Positions 52,771 to 61,296 of a DNA stretch of 64,000 nucleotides are shown piece by piece. Origin of the DNA: Halapricum hydrolyticum. GTDB taxonomy: Archaea > Halobacteriota > Halobacteria > Halobacteriales > Haloarculaceae. The position numbers and the translations under genes are program-made. Below the pieces are notes generated by a model. It saw only the letters and a list, made by a program, of their open reading frames with translations. It was not told the origin of the DNA and did not search any database. Location: the NCBI GenBank assembly GCA_025517565.1, contig JAOPKD010000006.1, forward strand, positions 1-64,000, in the 5' to 3' direction. Each line of letters starts with the position of its first letter. Within the stretch, counting starts at the first letter, position 1.

Positions 52771-53640
52771 ATGGGAATCATCTCGCGCGCGTCGTATATC
52801 ATCCGGTCGAAGGTCAACAGCCTCCTCAACCGGGCTGAAGACCCGGCTGAGACACTCGATTACTCCTACGAACAGCTCCGCGATCAGCTACAGGACGTCA
52901 AACAGGGGATCGCCGATCTGACGACTCAGAAGAAGCGTCTGGAGATCCAGAAGCGCCGTCTCGAACAGAACGTCGAAAAACACAACGACCAGGCTCGCGA
53001 GGCGGTCAGACAGGATCGCGAAGATCTGGCCCGGAAAGCCCTCGAGAAGAAAAAACAGAAGATGAACCAGATCGAGCAACTGGAGACTCAGATCAGCGAC
53101 CTCCAGCAACAGCAGGACCGACTCGTCGAGCAGAAAAACACCCTGCAGAGCCGGATCGAGGAATTCCGGACCAAAAAGGAGACCATGAAGGCGCGCTACG
53201 AGGCCGCCGAAGCGTCCTCGAAGGTCAGCGAGGCGATGACCGGTGCCGGCGACGAGTTCGAGGACGTCGGGCGTGCGATCGAACGGGCCGAGGAGCGCAC
53301 CGAAGACATGGAGGCACGCGCCCAGGCGATGGACGAACTCCAGGAGACGGGTGCGTTCGAGGACGTCATCTCCGACAAGGACCAGATCGATCGAGAACTG
53401 GAGCAACTGGGCACCGACAGCGAAGTCGAGTCCGAACTGGAGACGCTCAAATCCGAGATGGGCGACTCCGAGGCCGAAACGGAGTCGGCCGACAGCACTG
53501 CTGCGTCTCCGGGTGAAGACGGGGCCGGCGATGAAGCGGCGGCTGACGTCGAAGACGTCGACGTCGAGGCGGAGATCAATCAGTCGGAAGTCGAATCCGA
53601 ACTCGAGGACCTCAAAGAGGAAGAGACCGAGTCGACGTAG
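52771..53640 (+). CDS. PspA/IM30-family membrane-stress protein
   Basis: 289 residues. MGIISRASYIIRSKVNSLLNRAEDPAETLDYSYEQLRDQLQDV is the characteristic PspA/Vipp1 start, followed by a long coiled coil to about residue 165. A more variable acidic tail (residues 200-289) is a haloarchaeal extension. The protein coats the cytoplasmic membrane under envelope stress and may remodel lipid. It is monocistronic by spacing, followed by a UspA gene after 67 bases. Confidence 0.92.
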   Translation: MGIISRASYIIRSKVNSLLNRAEDPAETLDYSYEQLRDQLQDVKQGIADLTTQKKRLEIQKRRLEQNVEKHNDQAREAVRQDREDLARKALEKKKQKMNQIEQLETQISDLQQQQDRLVEQKNTLQSRIEEFRTKKETMKARYEAAEASSKVSEAMTGAGDEFEDVGRAIERAEERTEDMEARAQAMDELQETGAFEDVISDKDQIDRELEQLGTDSEVESELETLKSEMGDSEAETESADSTAASPGEDGAGDEAAADVEDVDVEAEINQSEVESELEDLKEEETEST

Positions 53641-53707
53641 CGGAGACCGGGAGACACCCGAGTGGCATGTTCACGTACAACTATGATGGGGGCGCCCGAA
53701 TAGGTGG

Positions 53708-54148
53708 GTGATGTACGATCACATCCTCGTGCCGACCGACGGGAGCAAGGGGACCGCGAAGTCGATCGATCACGCGAGCGCGATCGCCCGGAACAACGAC
53801 GCACTCGTCCACGTCCTCTACGTGATCGACGAGCGCCTCTACCGTGCGGCCTCGAAAGACGCCAAAGACGAGGTCATCGCGTCGCTGGAGGAAGAGGGCG
53901 ACCGGGCGATCGAAGACGCCGTCACCCGGATCGAAGACCACGGCGCGGAGGTCACCACTGAGCGACTGCGCGGGATCCCTTACAAGTCGATCCTGGAGTA
54001 CACCGACGAGGAGCCGATCGACATGATCGTGATGGGGACGCACGGCCGCACGGGACGCGATCGGATCGCGACGCTGGGCAGCGTCACCGAGCGCGTCGTC
54101 AAGAACGCCGACGTGCCGGTGCTCGTGGTCGACATCGACGGAGAGTGA
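53708..54148 (+). CDS. Universal stress protein (UspA family)
   Basis: 146 residues starting MYDHILVPTDGSKGTAKSIDHA. The C-terminal MGTHGRTGRDRIATLGSVTERVVKNADVPVLVVD has the ATP-binding GxxGx(9)GSVT form. A GGTGGGTG tract just before the ATG may act as ribosome-binding site. It follows pspA and both are stress-linked, though cotranscription is uncertain. A solitary IS605-type end follows 13 bases after the stop. Confidence 0.94.
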   Translation: MMYDHILVPTDGSKGTAKSIDHASAIARNNDALVHVLYVIDERLYRAASKDAKDEVIASLEEEGDRAIEDAVTRIEDHGAEVTTERLRGIPYKSILEYTDEEPIDMIVMGTHGRTGRDRIATLGSVTERVVKNADVPVLVVDIDGE

Positions 54149-54161
54149 CGGTGGCCGGTTT

Positions 54162-54199
54162 GACGTCCTCCACACGACTGAAGTCGTGGGCTTTCTCCT
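54162..54199 (-). mobile_element. Solitary IS200/IS605-type terminal end
   Basis: Contains the hairpin cacacgactgaagtcgtggg, the motif at the right end of haloarchaeal tnpB elements, oriented on the minus strand. No transposase or tnpB is attached, so it is a relic or MITE-like end between uspA and purS. Confidence 0.6.
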
Positions 54200-54325
54200 G
54201 TATTTCTGTAACCACGCACCGGTGCGACCGCCCGTCCTGCGGTGGTCGACCGAGTACCGACTTGCACCGATCGCTGTGACGCCGATCCACAAGCGTTTTC
54301 TCCCGACGACACGGCCGATTCAGTA

Positions 54326-54577
54326 ATGACTGGCTACACTGCGACGGTGACAGTGCGCCTCAAGAGCGGGGTGCTGGATCCGGAAGCCGAGACGACCCAG
54401 CAGGCGCTAGAGCGACTCGGGTTCGAACTGGAGGACCTCCGGTCGGCCGATCGCTTCGAGATCGACCTCGATGCGGCGTCGGCGACCGACGCGCGCGAGC
54501 GTGCCGAGGAGATGGCCGAGCGTCTGCTCGCGAATCCGACGATCCACGACTACGAGGTCGACGTGACGGAACGATGA
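54326..54577 (+). CDS. purS: Phosphoribosylformylglycinamidine synthase subunit PurS
   Basis: 83 residues starting MTGYTATVTVRLKSGVLDPE, the PurS signature start, with the usual small ferredoxin-like fold (NPTIHDYEVDV at the end). PurS bridges PurL and PurQ in the purine step FGAR to FGAM. ATG 54326 is internal to a longer frame but is the family start. purQ follows; purL is not in the window. Confidence 0.94.
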   Translation: MTGYTATVTVRLKSGVLDPEAETTQQALERLGFELEDLRSADRFEIDLDAASATDARERAEEMAERLLANPTIHDYEVDVTER

Positions 54578-54626
54578 CGCGCCCGACGAAGACACTCCTC
54601 GACGACGCTCCTGTGGGGTGGCCGCG

Positions 54627-55310
54627 ATGACGGTCGCCGTGGTTCAGTTCGGCGGGAGCAACTGCGACCGGGACACCGTCCAGGCGCTGGAATCGCTCGG
54701 AATCGAGGCCGAGCGCGTCTGGCACGAAGATGGCTTGCCCGCGGACGTCGAGGGGATCGTCCTGCCGGGCGGGTTCTCCTACGGCGACTACCTCCGGGCC
54801 GGCGCGATGGCCGCCCACTCGCCGATTATGGACGAGGTCCGGGACGCGGCCGTGGCTGGCACGCCCGTGCTCGGGATCTGCAACGGGGCCCAGATCGGCT
54901 GTGAGGCCTCGTTGACTCCCGGTGCGTTCACGACCAACGAGAGTGCCCGCTTCCAGTGCGAACACGTCCACGTCCGGGTCGAGAACGCCGACACGCCCTG
55001 GACGCGACAGTACGAGGAGGGCGACGTGATCGAACTCCCGATCGCCCACGGCGAGGGACGATTCGAGATCGACGACGATCGCCTGGAGACGCTCGAAGAC
55101 GAGGGGCGCGTGCTCTTCCGGTACTGCGAAGCCGACGGGACCGTCACGCCAGAAGCGAATCCCAACGGCTCGAAACACAGCATCGCGGGCGTCACGGGCG
55201 AGGAAGGTGATCACGTCGCCGTCCTGATGCCCCACCCCGAGCGGGCGACGCTCGCGGACATCGGCGTTACTGACGGACAGGGTGTCCTCGAAGGCTTCCG
55301 GGCGGACTAG
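54627..55310 (+). CDS. purQ: Phosphoribosylformylglycinamidine synthase subunit PurQ
   Basis: 227 residues. The class I glutamine amidotransferase nucleophile is Cys in VLGICNGAQIGCE, with the catalytic His-Pro-Glu in LMPHPERA. N-terminal MTVAVVQFGGSNCDRD fits PurQ. It supplies ammonia from glutamine for FGAM synthesis. ATG 54627 starts 49 bases after purS; three extra codons upstream (MAA) are possible. Confidence 0.95.
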   Translation: MTVAVVQFGGSNCDRDTVQALESLGIEAERVWHEDGLPADVEGIVLPGGFSYGDYLRAGAMAAHSPIMDEVRDAAVAGTPVLGICNGAQIGCEASLTPGAFTTNESARFQCEHVHVRVENADTPWTRQYEEGDVIELPIAHGEGRFEIDDDRLETLEDEGRVLFRYCEADGTVTPEANPNGSKHSIAGVTGEEGDHVAVLMPHPERATLADIGVTDGQGVLEGFRAD

Positions 55311-55423
55311 GGGCTCCCTTTCATACTGCTGTCTGCACATTCGTAAAGATATTCGACACCTCGGGGGCCGAATTCTTTCGAACTGTCACAGCCAGCAGTA
55401 CCAGATTGGGGTCGGTGGTGATT

Positions 55424-55462
55424 TGACATCCCCCCGGCGCTGAAGTGCGAGGCTTCCATCTC
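55424..55462 (-). mobile_element. Second solitary IS200/IS605-type terminal end
   Basis: tgacatccccccggcgctga followed by agtgcgaggcttcc matches the right-end hairpin form of haloarchaeal tnpB elements, minus-strand oriented. The stem is imperfect. No transposase gene is attached. Confidence 0.55.
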
Positions 55463-55550
55463 GAAATTTTCGAAAGTAGCGTGTTGAGATAAAAAGTCCT
55501 TCTATAAGGAGAACAGCGTGAGTACCCCGACTCATCGTGGTCGGAGGTGA

Positions 55551-55715
55551 AGCGTCACTCCATTCATCAATCTAACAAATCTACCCGGACCAGTCGATGC
55601 TGAAGCTTCAACAGGTATAGGGCCAGTTGGTATAACGATGGACCTGGAAAACTGCACTATTCTATGGGAAGATGAAATTGCTGTAGGATCAGGGGAAGCT
55701 GACACAACAACGTGA
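55551..55715 (+). pseudogene. Possible truncated gene before the small membrane protein
   Basis: 54 open codons after an in-frame TGA, with no usable start. The reading (LPGPVDAEASTGIGPVG, then ITMDLENCTILWEDE) is acidic and protein-like and ends eight bases before the ATG at 55723. A GTG 30 bases before the TGA is in frame, so a single nonsense change could have split a short gene. Weak. Confidence 0.25.
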
Positions 55716-55722
55716 TTTATCA

Positions 55723-55914
55723 ATGAATGAAGAAACATCACTTGCCTTCGCTGGTGTGCAATTGACCATTATCGGATTTCTGGTTGTGAGTGAGAGTAAC
55801 GATGCCGTTTGGCCAACAGTTGGATTCATAACCATCGTTGTTGGAACGGGTCTTGTCGGGCGTGCCGTTGCGAGGCCGGTCGTCCGTTCGCTCTGGCATC
55901 CATCCGACGATTGA
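55723..55914 (+). CDS. Small membrane protein, two transmembrane segments
   Basis: 63 residues. Two hydrophobic stretches (LAFAGVQLTIIGFLVV and VWPTVGFITIVVGTGLVGRAVA) with a short acidic loop between. The size and composition fit a small haloarchaeal membrane protein, but no family is recognised. It sits in a zone with mobile-element ends. Function unknown. Confidence 0.5.
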   Translation: MNEETSLAFAGVQLTIIGFLVVSESNDAVWPTVGFITIVVGTGLVGRAVARPVVRSLWHPSDD

Positions 55915-56273
55915 ATAGTCATCATAACGGTTGTCAATCGGCACGCCGTATACTTTCAGGCTAGTACAATCAGCAGTATCAGTCGCGGTGTCCGTCGAAA
56001 ACGGTCCGTGAGGACCGAGTGTACCATGGCGGGCAGTCGTAACCGTCTGCCGCCAGACTGATGCAGTACCCGCGAGACTTTGAGTGCTACGGATCGCGCG
56101 ATATTGGCCTGGTATCGACTCTCCGTGGACAGGTTCCGGTGTACAAAGGGGGGCGGGGCCATGGAGCGTGTGACAGTGGTCCGGGCCCCGTATCTCCGTC
56201 TAGTTGCTCTCGTCGTATGAACCCCTGCCTACCGGGGTGAAAGTGAAAGTACGGGACGCGACGACGCTGCCGG
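55915..56273. other. Intergenic region, nothing recognised
   Basis: About 360 bases between the small membrane gene and the EamA transporter. Short G-rich and inverted stretches only; no ORF or RNA gene identified. Confidence 0.5.
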
Positions 56274-57206
56274 TCAGCGCCAACGCAGGTCTGGGACTGC
56301 CTCGAGCAGTGCCTCTCGTTTGAGGAGGGCAAAGCCGGTGAAGATCGCGGCGAACCCGCCGAGCGTCGAAAGCGCGATCGTCTGGCCGAGCACGAGCCAG
56401 GAGAGGCCGTTCGCCACGACGGGCTCGGCGTAGCCGACGAGATTGATCTCCGTGGGACCGAGCTGATCGAGCAGCCGGAAGTACAGCGCGTACGCGACGG
56501 CCCCGGAGATCACGCCCAGGTAGACGAGCGCGGCGACCGTCGAGGGCGTCACCGACGCGGCCGAGAGCGTCTCGCCGCGAAGCGGGCTCGCGAGGTGCAG
56601 GAAGGCGGCCCCGACGAGCATGGCCCAGGCCTGGACGGTCGACAGCGGGAGATCGACGTCGATCGGCCGGGAGGCGACGGTCCCGAAGGCGAAGCTCACC
56701 GATCCGAGCAGGACGATCCCCACGCCGACCGTGTTCGTATCCAGCAAGGCGTTGGGGCTGGGATCGGCGACGAGCACTACGCCCGCGATCGCGGCGAGGA
56801 AGCCGAGCGCGCCGATCCGGCTCGGCGGCTCCTCGATGCCGAGGGTGGTCGCGAACCCGGCCGTCAGGATCGGCCCGAGGCTGATGACGATGGATGCGAC
56901 GGCCCCGGAGACGTGGTCGATCCCGATGTAGATCAGGGCGTTATACGCGCCGAACATGAACAGCCCGAGAAACGCGACCAGCGTCCACTCCCGACGCGAG
57001 CGCGGCCGCCACCGATCGGTCGTCATCGCCGCGAATCCGAGGACCAGCGCGCCCGCGACGTCGTAGCGCATCGCCGCGAACAACACCGGCGGGAGGTCCC
57101 GCAATCCGATGTCGATGGCCACGAACGATCCGCCCCAGAGTAGCGAAAGCAATACGAACAACAACCCCGTCGTTGGGACAGGGATCCAACTCCTCTGCGA
57201 TATCAT
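56274..57206 (-). CDS. EamA/DMT-family transporter
   Basis: 310 residues with ten hydrophobic segments in two EamA repeats. LSLLWGGSFVAIDIGLRDLPP and FAAMRYDVAGALVLG open repeat one; LGVISGAVAYALYFRLLDQLGPTEI lies in repeat two. Members export amino acids or other metabolites. It is divergent from an Lrp/AsnC regulator with an inverted repeat between them, so the regulator may control it. Substrate unknown. Confidence 0.92.
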   Translation of the reverse strand: MISQRSWIPVPTTGLLFVLLSLLWGGSFVAIDIGLRDLPPVLFAAMRYDVAGALVLGFAAMTTDRWRPRSRREWTLVAFLGLFMFGAYNALIYIGIDHVSGAVASIVISLGPILTAGFATTLGIEEPPSRIGALGFLAAIAGVVLVADPSPNALLDTNTVGVGIVLLGSVSFAFGTVASRPIDVDLPLSTVQAWAMLVGAAFLHLASPLRGETLSAASVTPSTVAALVYLGVISGAVAYALYFRLLDQLGPTEINLVGYAEPVVANGLSWLVLGQTIALSTLGGFAAIFTGFALLKREALLEAVPDLRWR

Positions 57207-57234
57207 AGATCCTGTTCAACTGTTTCTACCATCG

Positions 57235-57245
57235 TTAGTTAAATC
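57235..57245 (-). promoter_or_regulatory. TATA-like element of the EamA gene
   Basis: Minus-strand GATTTAACTAA, about 34 bases before ATG 57206. Confidence 0.45.
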
Positions 57246-57327
57246 TTCCTCCAATAGATTATCTCTGAGAGGTGCCCCATCCGTATAGAATATACAATAT
57301 TGGGTAAATCTACAAAATATCTCTGAA

Positions 57328-57346
57328 ATTCGGAACAAGTCCGAAT
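57328..57346. promoter_or_regulatory. Perfect inverted repeat upstream of the Lrp gene (possible operator)
   Basis: attcgga, five bases, tccgaat, located 49 bases before the Lrp ATG (57395) and about 120 before the EamA ATG. A 7-bp dyad with a 5-base spacer fits a dimeric Lrp/AsnC-type site. Predicted, not shown. Confidence 0.5.
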
Positions 57347-57394
57347 CTCAATCGACCCCGACGTTGATGGGGGAGTACGTCGAACGCTCGGGCG

Positions 57395-57880
57395 ATGGAC
57401 GAGCGCGACATCCGCATTCTCAAGGCGATCGCAGATCTGGGGACGGGCAGTCCGGACGAGCTACACGAGGAGACGGGGATTCCGGTGTCGACGATCCACT
57501 ACCGGCTCGGGAATCTCCGGGAAGAGGGGATCATCGAGAACGACCTCTACGATTTCGACCTCTCGGAGCTGGGGCTGGACGTTACCGTCCTCGTCGAGGT
57601 GCTGTCGGATTACAGCGACGACCACGAGGATGTCCTCGAAAAGCTGCGCGAGGTAGAGGGCGTGACTCAGATTTTCTCGACGATGGGCGAGACGGACTTC
57701 ATCGCCATCGCGAGACTTCCCGGCAGCGACGCAGTCGAGCGACTCATCCGGGATTTCGAGATGATCGAGGAGGTCGATCGCACCAATTCGACGTACGTGA
57801 TCTCGACTGATCGGGACTTCACCCGTGGTATCGAGAGCTACGATCTGGAGACGCTGGTCGAGACGCTCGTCGAGGAGTGA
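57395..57880 (+). CDS. Lrp/AsnC-family transcription regulator
   Basis: 161 residues. The N-terminal winged helix-turn-helix (MDERDIRILKAIADLGTGSPDELHEETGIPVSTIHYRLGNLREEG) is followed by a RAM-like domain (DVTVLVEVLSDY, GVTQIFSTMGETDFIAIARLPG). Such regulators bind amino acids and act locally. It diverges from the EamA transporter, with an inverted repeat and TATA elements between, which suggests that it controls the transporter and itself. Confidence 0.93.
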   Translation: MDERDIRILKAIADLGTGSPDELHEETGIPVSTIHYRLGNLREEGIIENDLYDFDLSELGLDVTVLVEVLSDYSDDHEDVLEKLREVEGVTQIFSTMGETDFIAIARLPGSDAVERLIRDFEMIEEVDRTNSTYVISTDRDFTRGIESYDLETLVETLVEE

Positions 57881-57923
57881 CGTGCGTGACGGGAGCAGAG
57901 GCGGCCACAACGAGAAAAGTCAG

Positions 57924-59021
57924 TCACCGCGCGAGCGGGAGATTATAGCCCGTCTCGCGTTCGACGACGGTCTCCCAGGTCAGCTCACACGCACAGGAGA
58001 CCTGCCCGAAGACGCTGGGATCCTGCCGGAGATTGAAGTCCTTGATCGCCTTCTGGACGCGGTCGTCACACCCCCCGCAGTTGTGCGCGCCGCGGTCGGA
58101 GCCGTGCCCGACCGGATCGGAGACGACGATAACGTCCTCCTCGGCGGTGGCTTCGAGCACCTCGGCGACGCTCCAGAGCCACGGCGGTCGGTAGCCGTCA
58201 CCGAAGTAGAGTTGCTCGACCTCGGTGTACTTCTGGACGTTCGTGGGGTTCATCGAGACGGTATGGCAACCCTCGACGCCCGCGCAGCGCCGGATCGAGG
58301 ATTTCATGTCCTCGATGGCTTCCGACTCGCTGAGGAACGGCGGCTTCATCAGGAGGTAGGCCTTGACGCCCACGTCGACGCCGTCGGCCTCGGCGTCGGC
58401 GGTGCGGGCCTCCGCGCAGGCGTCCTCGAAGTCTGCGAAGTCGAAGTACTTGTTCACGCAATCGTGGCGGACGCGATCGGTGGCGGTTTCCAGGCCGACG
58501 GCAACGTCGGTCGCCAGGTCCTGGTCAGTGAAGTCGGCGATCTTCTCCCGGTCGACGAAGTCGGGCAGGCTCTCGACGACGATCCGCTCGCGATCACTGA
58601 AGGTCTCGGCGATGGCCCGGCGGGTCTCGGCAGGAACCTCGCGCTCGTCGAGGAACGATCCGGAGGTGTAGATCTTGATCAGGCCGGACTCCTCGTCCGC
58701 GTTCTCTTTCTCGTGGTCGAGACAGGCCTGGACCTGCGTCATCAGGTCATCGTGGGCGACGGTCCCACCTTCGACCGACTCGGCGACGTAGCCACACATC
58801 GTACAGCCGCCGGCGCGGGCCCACCGGCAGCCGCCGGTGTTGAGGATGATCGTCAGGCTCTGGTAGACTCCGTCGGGCGTGTTGTCCTCGTCGAGCCAGA
58901 CCCGCGTCGGCTCGGTCGGGTCGTAGCTCTTGTCGTTGCGCCCGCGGATCTCCCGCATCACCTGATTGTGGGCGTCCATCCCCTTGCCCTGCTCGTAGAC
59001 CTCGGGGCTCGGCTTGCTCAT
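57924..59021 (-). CDS. Archaeosine biosynthesis radical SAM protein RaSEA
   Basis: 365 residues. Radical SAM-type cysteines lie in TGGCRWARAGGCTMCGY, and IYTSGSFLDEREVP and VGLETATDRVRHDC are typical of the family. It works with ArcS (59461-61209) to convert lysine-modified preQ0-tRNA to archaeosine at position 15 of tRNA. A VanZ-like gene lies between the two. The cluster order suggests one transcript, although RaSEA and the VanZ-like gene are separated by about 50 bases. Confidence 0.9.
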   Translation of the reverse strand: MSKPSPEVYEQGKGMDAHNQVMREIRGRNDKSYDPTEPTRVWLDEDNTPDGVYQSLTIILNTGGCRWARAGGCTMCGYVAESVEGGTVAHDDLMTQVQACLDHEKENADEESGLIKIYTSGSFLDEREVPAETRRAIAETFSDRERIVVESLPDFVDREKIADFTDQDLATDVAVGLETATDRVRHDCVNKYFDFADFEDACAEARTADAEADGVDVGVKAYLLMKPPFLSESEAIEDMKSSIRRCAGVEGCHTVSMNPTNVQKYTEVEQLYFGDGYRPPWLWSVAEVLEATAEEDVIVVSDPVGHGSDRGAHNCGGCDDRVQKAIKDFNLRQDPSVFGQVSCACELTWETVVERETGYNLPLAR

Positions 59022-59073
59022 CGCCGTGACGTAGCCGGTGCGGTCGTAAATCCCCTGCGTTCGGTCGCGACGC

Positions 59074-59451
59074 TCACCGCAGGTGGACGTACAGAAACCA
59101 GCCGACGAGCATGACCCCCGCGCCGACGGCGTTGGCCAGCGCGTCCGCGACGCTCGCGTGTCGGTACGGCACCAGCAACTGGACCCCCTCGATCACGAGG
59201 CCGTAGGCCGTCACGACCGGAAGCGTCGCGGGGATCGACAGCGCACCGGTCGGCAGCGAGGCGTCCGGCGAGCCGACGATCGCCGCGAGAACCGTCGCTT
59301 CCAGTACGGCGTACGCCAGCGCGTGGAGCCACAGGTCCAGCCCCAGGCCGAACGGACCGGTCCGGGCGACGGCGCCACCGGTCGGGACGATCGCCGAGAC
59401 GAGAATCACGAGGGCGACGAGTGCGAGTCGTCGAGAGCGACTGGAGCTCAC
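59074..59451 (-). CDS. VanZ-family membrane protein
   Basis: 125 residues with four hydrophobic segments and the VanZ-type pattern DLWLHALAYAVLEATVL and the following YGLVIEGVQLLVPYRHASVADALANAVGAG. Function of VanZ-like proteins is poorly defined. It sits between ArcS and RaSEA by position only; no link to archaeosine is evident. ATG 59451 lies ten bases after the ArcS stop. Confidence 0.85.
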   Translation of the reverse strand: MSSSRSRRLALVALVILVSAIVPTGGAVARTGPFGLGLDLWLHALAYAVLEATVLAAIVGSPDASLPTGALSIPATLPVVTAYGLVIEGVQLLVPYRHASVADALANAVGAGVMLVGWFLYVHLR

Positions 59452-59460
59452 GGAGACCGA

Positions 59461-61209
59461 TCACTTCTCTTCGGTGTGCCGTACTTCGCTCGCGATCCCG
59501 CGAGTGCTTCCGACCATCTCCGGGCCGGACATCTCCGCGCGGCCGATCGAGATGGCTTTCGGTCCCTCGAAGACCACCTCGTCACCGGGCCGGATGTCAT
59601 CGTCGGCGTCCACGATCCCCGGCGCGAGGACGCTCCCTCGCGGGACGAAGGCGTCGATCTCGGCGCGTTTCGTCGGGACATCGCTGTCGAGCCAGCGTTT
59701 CGCGCCCGCGAGGGTTAGCGACAGCGTCCCGTAGTTCGGTACCAGCGCTGCCAGCTGCTCGCCGTCGGCGTCGTGGGCGCGCAGCTTGGGATAGCGACTC
59801 TCGATCCGCAGGTCGTCGAAGAGTTCGTCGCCCGCACCCTCGCCGAACTGGTAGTCGGCGATGGCTTTCAGGGTGTTGTGCTGGCGCTCGCGCTTGCGGT
59901 ACTTGGGCTCGCCCGCGAGAGTGCTCGAGAGGTTCGCGAGCGACTCCGTGTCTGTCGGGTGTTCGGCGACGGTGTACTCGAAGTCGATCCCCAGCCGGTC
60001 CTCGACCCGTTCGACGATCGGCAGGTAGTCCTCGGGCAGGTGTGCGATGTACCGCGGGTACTCGTTGCGCTCGAGGTAGGCCGCCAGCACGTCGGCGACG
60101 AACTCGATCTCGGTCGCGCTCCAGCGGCCGGTCACGACCGAATCGTAGTGCTGGGCGGGATAGGTCAACTCCAGTTCCTGGGGGACGACCCCGATCGGCG
60201 AGGTCATCGAGACGGTGTGGCCACGGAACTGGATGGCGTCGTGGAACCGGCCGTGACTCCGCGATTCGCTGTAGGGCTTGCGTGCCGAACAGGGAACCAG
60301 CACCAGCGGGGCGTCGAATCGATTGCGATACCGGGTCGTGACCCGTTCGGCGAAGCGCTGGATCTCGACTCGCCGCAGCGTGTCGTCGCTGGCGGCGGTG
60401 ATCTCGGCCCCCCGGACCAGCGGCGTCCGCTGTTCGAGGTACGCGTACTGTTGATCGAGTCGCCGGAAGGTGGCGGTCAGCCACTGGTCGTGGCGGGCCT
60501 GGCCTTCGATGTAGTCCCGGAGCCGGCCCGACCGGATCCGCTCGCGGACGCGGGCCAGTTCCGTCCGGAGGGCGTTGACGTTGTGCTCGATACAGTCCTC
60601 GCGGTCGGCGCTGTCGGCGGGTTGCTGACAGGCCGGGCACGAACAGGGCAACTCTTCGAGATCCTCGAGAAAGACCTCGCCGTCGCTGGTGAGGTACTTT
60701 CCCTGCGTGCCTTTGATCACGGCACGATCGGTATCGACGAGATCGGCGCCTGCGTAGACCAGGGTCGCGACGTTGGCTGGAGTGGCGACACCCGGAAGGT
60801 AGAGCGCGCTGTCGGCGGGGATCGACTCGCGGACGTCGACGATCGTCTCGACGAACGCTTCGGCGTGGTCGACGATCCCCTGCGCGCCCGAGAGGACGTA
60901 GACGTCCGCACCGAAGTCGGCGGCCGTCTCCCGCGAGACGACGACGCCGCTGGGGTACTCGACCTCGGGGTAGTCGGGGGCGAACGCTTCCTGGACTTCC
61001 TCAGGGGTCCCACTGGGGAACCCGCGGTGGGGAAGGATCGTCACCTCGTCCTCGCTGCCCCCGGGGAGTTCCCGACCTTCAGGCCACTCGCTTCCGGCGT
61101 CGGCCGTGACGTCGTCGGCGATCGCCGGCGTCCGGACCGGATCGGACAGTCGCAGCTCACCCACCCGCGCGGCCCCGTCGCGGTGGTGAACCTCGAAGTA
61201 CTCGGTCAT
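59461..61209 (-). CDS. arcS: Archaeosine synthase alpha subunit
   Basis: 582 residues related to tRNA-guanine transglycosylase but with the ArcS motif PCSARKPYSESRSH, which is specific to archaeosine synthase. A CxCxxC-type zinc site is in LPCSCPACQQPADS, and the C-terminal PUA domain (EIDAFVPRGSVLAPGIVDADDDIRPGDEVVF) binds tRNA. It adds lysine to preQ0 at G15, completed by RaSEA nearby. It is the first gene of the group VanZ-like, RaSEA. Confidence 0.95.
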   Translation of the reverse strand: MTEYFEVHHRDGAARVGELRLSDPVRTPAIADDVTADAGSEWPEGRELPGGSEDEVTILPHRGFPSGTPEEVQEAFAPDYPEVEYPSGVVVSRETAADFGADVYVLSGAQGIVDHAEAFVETIVDVRESIPADSALYLPGVATPANVATLVYAGADLVDTDRAVIKGTQGKYLTSDGEVFLEDLEELPCSCPACQQPADSADREDCIEHNVNALRTELARVRERIRSGRLRDYIEGQARHDQWLTATFRRLDQQYAYLEQRTPLVRGAEITAASDDTLRRVEIQRFAERVTTRYRNRFDAPLVLVPCSARKPYSESRSHGRFHDAIQFRGHTVSMTSPIGVVPQELELTYPAQHYDSVVTGRWSATEIEFVADVLAAYLERNEYPRYIAHLPEDYLPIVERVEDRLGIDFEYTVAEHPTDTESLANLSSTLAGEPKYRKRERQHNTLKAIADYQFGEGAGDELFDDLRIESRYPKLRAHDADGEQLAALVPNYGTLSLTLAGAKRWLDSDVPTKRAEIDAFVPRGSVLAPGIVDADDDIRPGDEVVFEGPKAISIGRAEMSGPEMVGSTRGIASEVRHTEEK

Positions 61210-61296
61210 ATCTGCACTGGGTGGCGGCGCGTGAATGAGACTGTCGGTCCCTGTCGGCGTCGTCAGTCGGCTGGCGCCGATTGCGCGGTGCCGAGA

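Noticed and set aside
57825..59114. 429-codon plus-strand ORF opposite RaSEA
   Set aside because: It overlaps the well-supported radical SAM gene over its whole length and has no domain.
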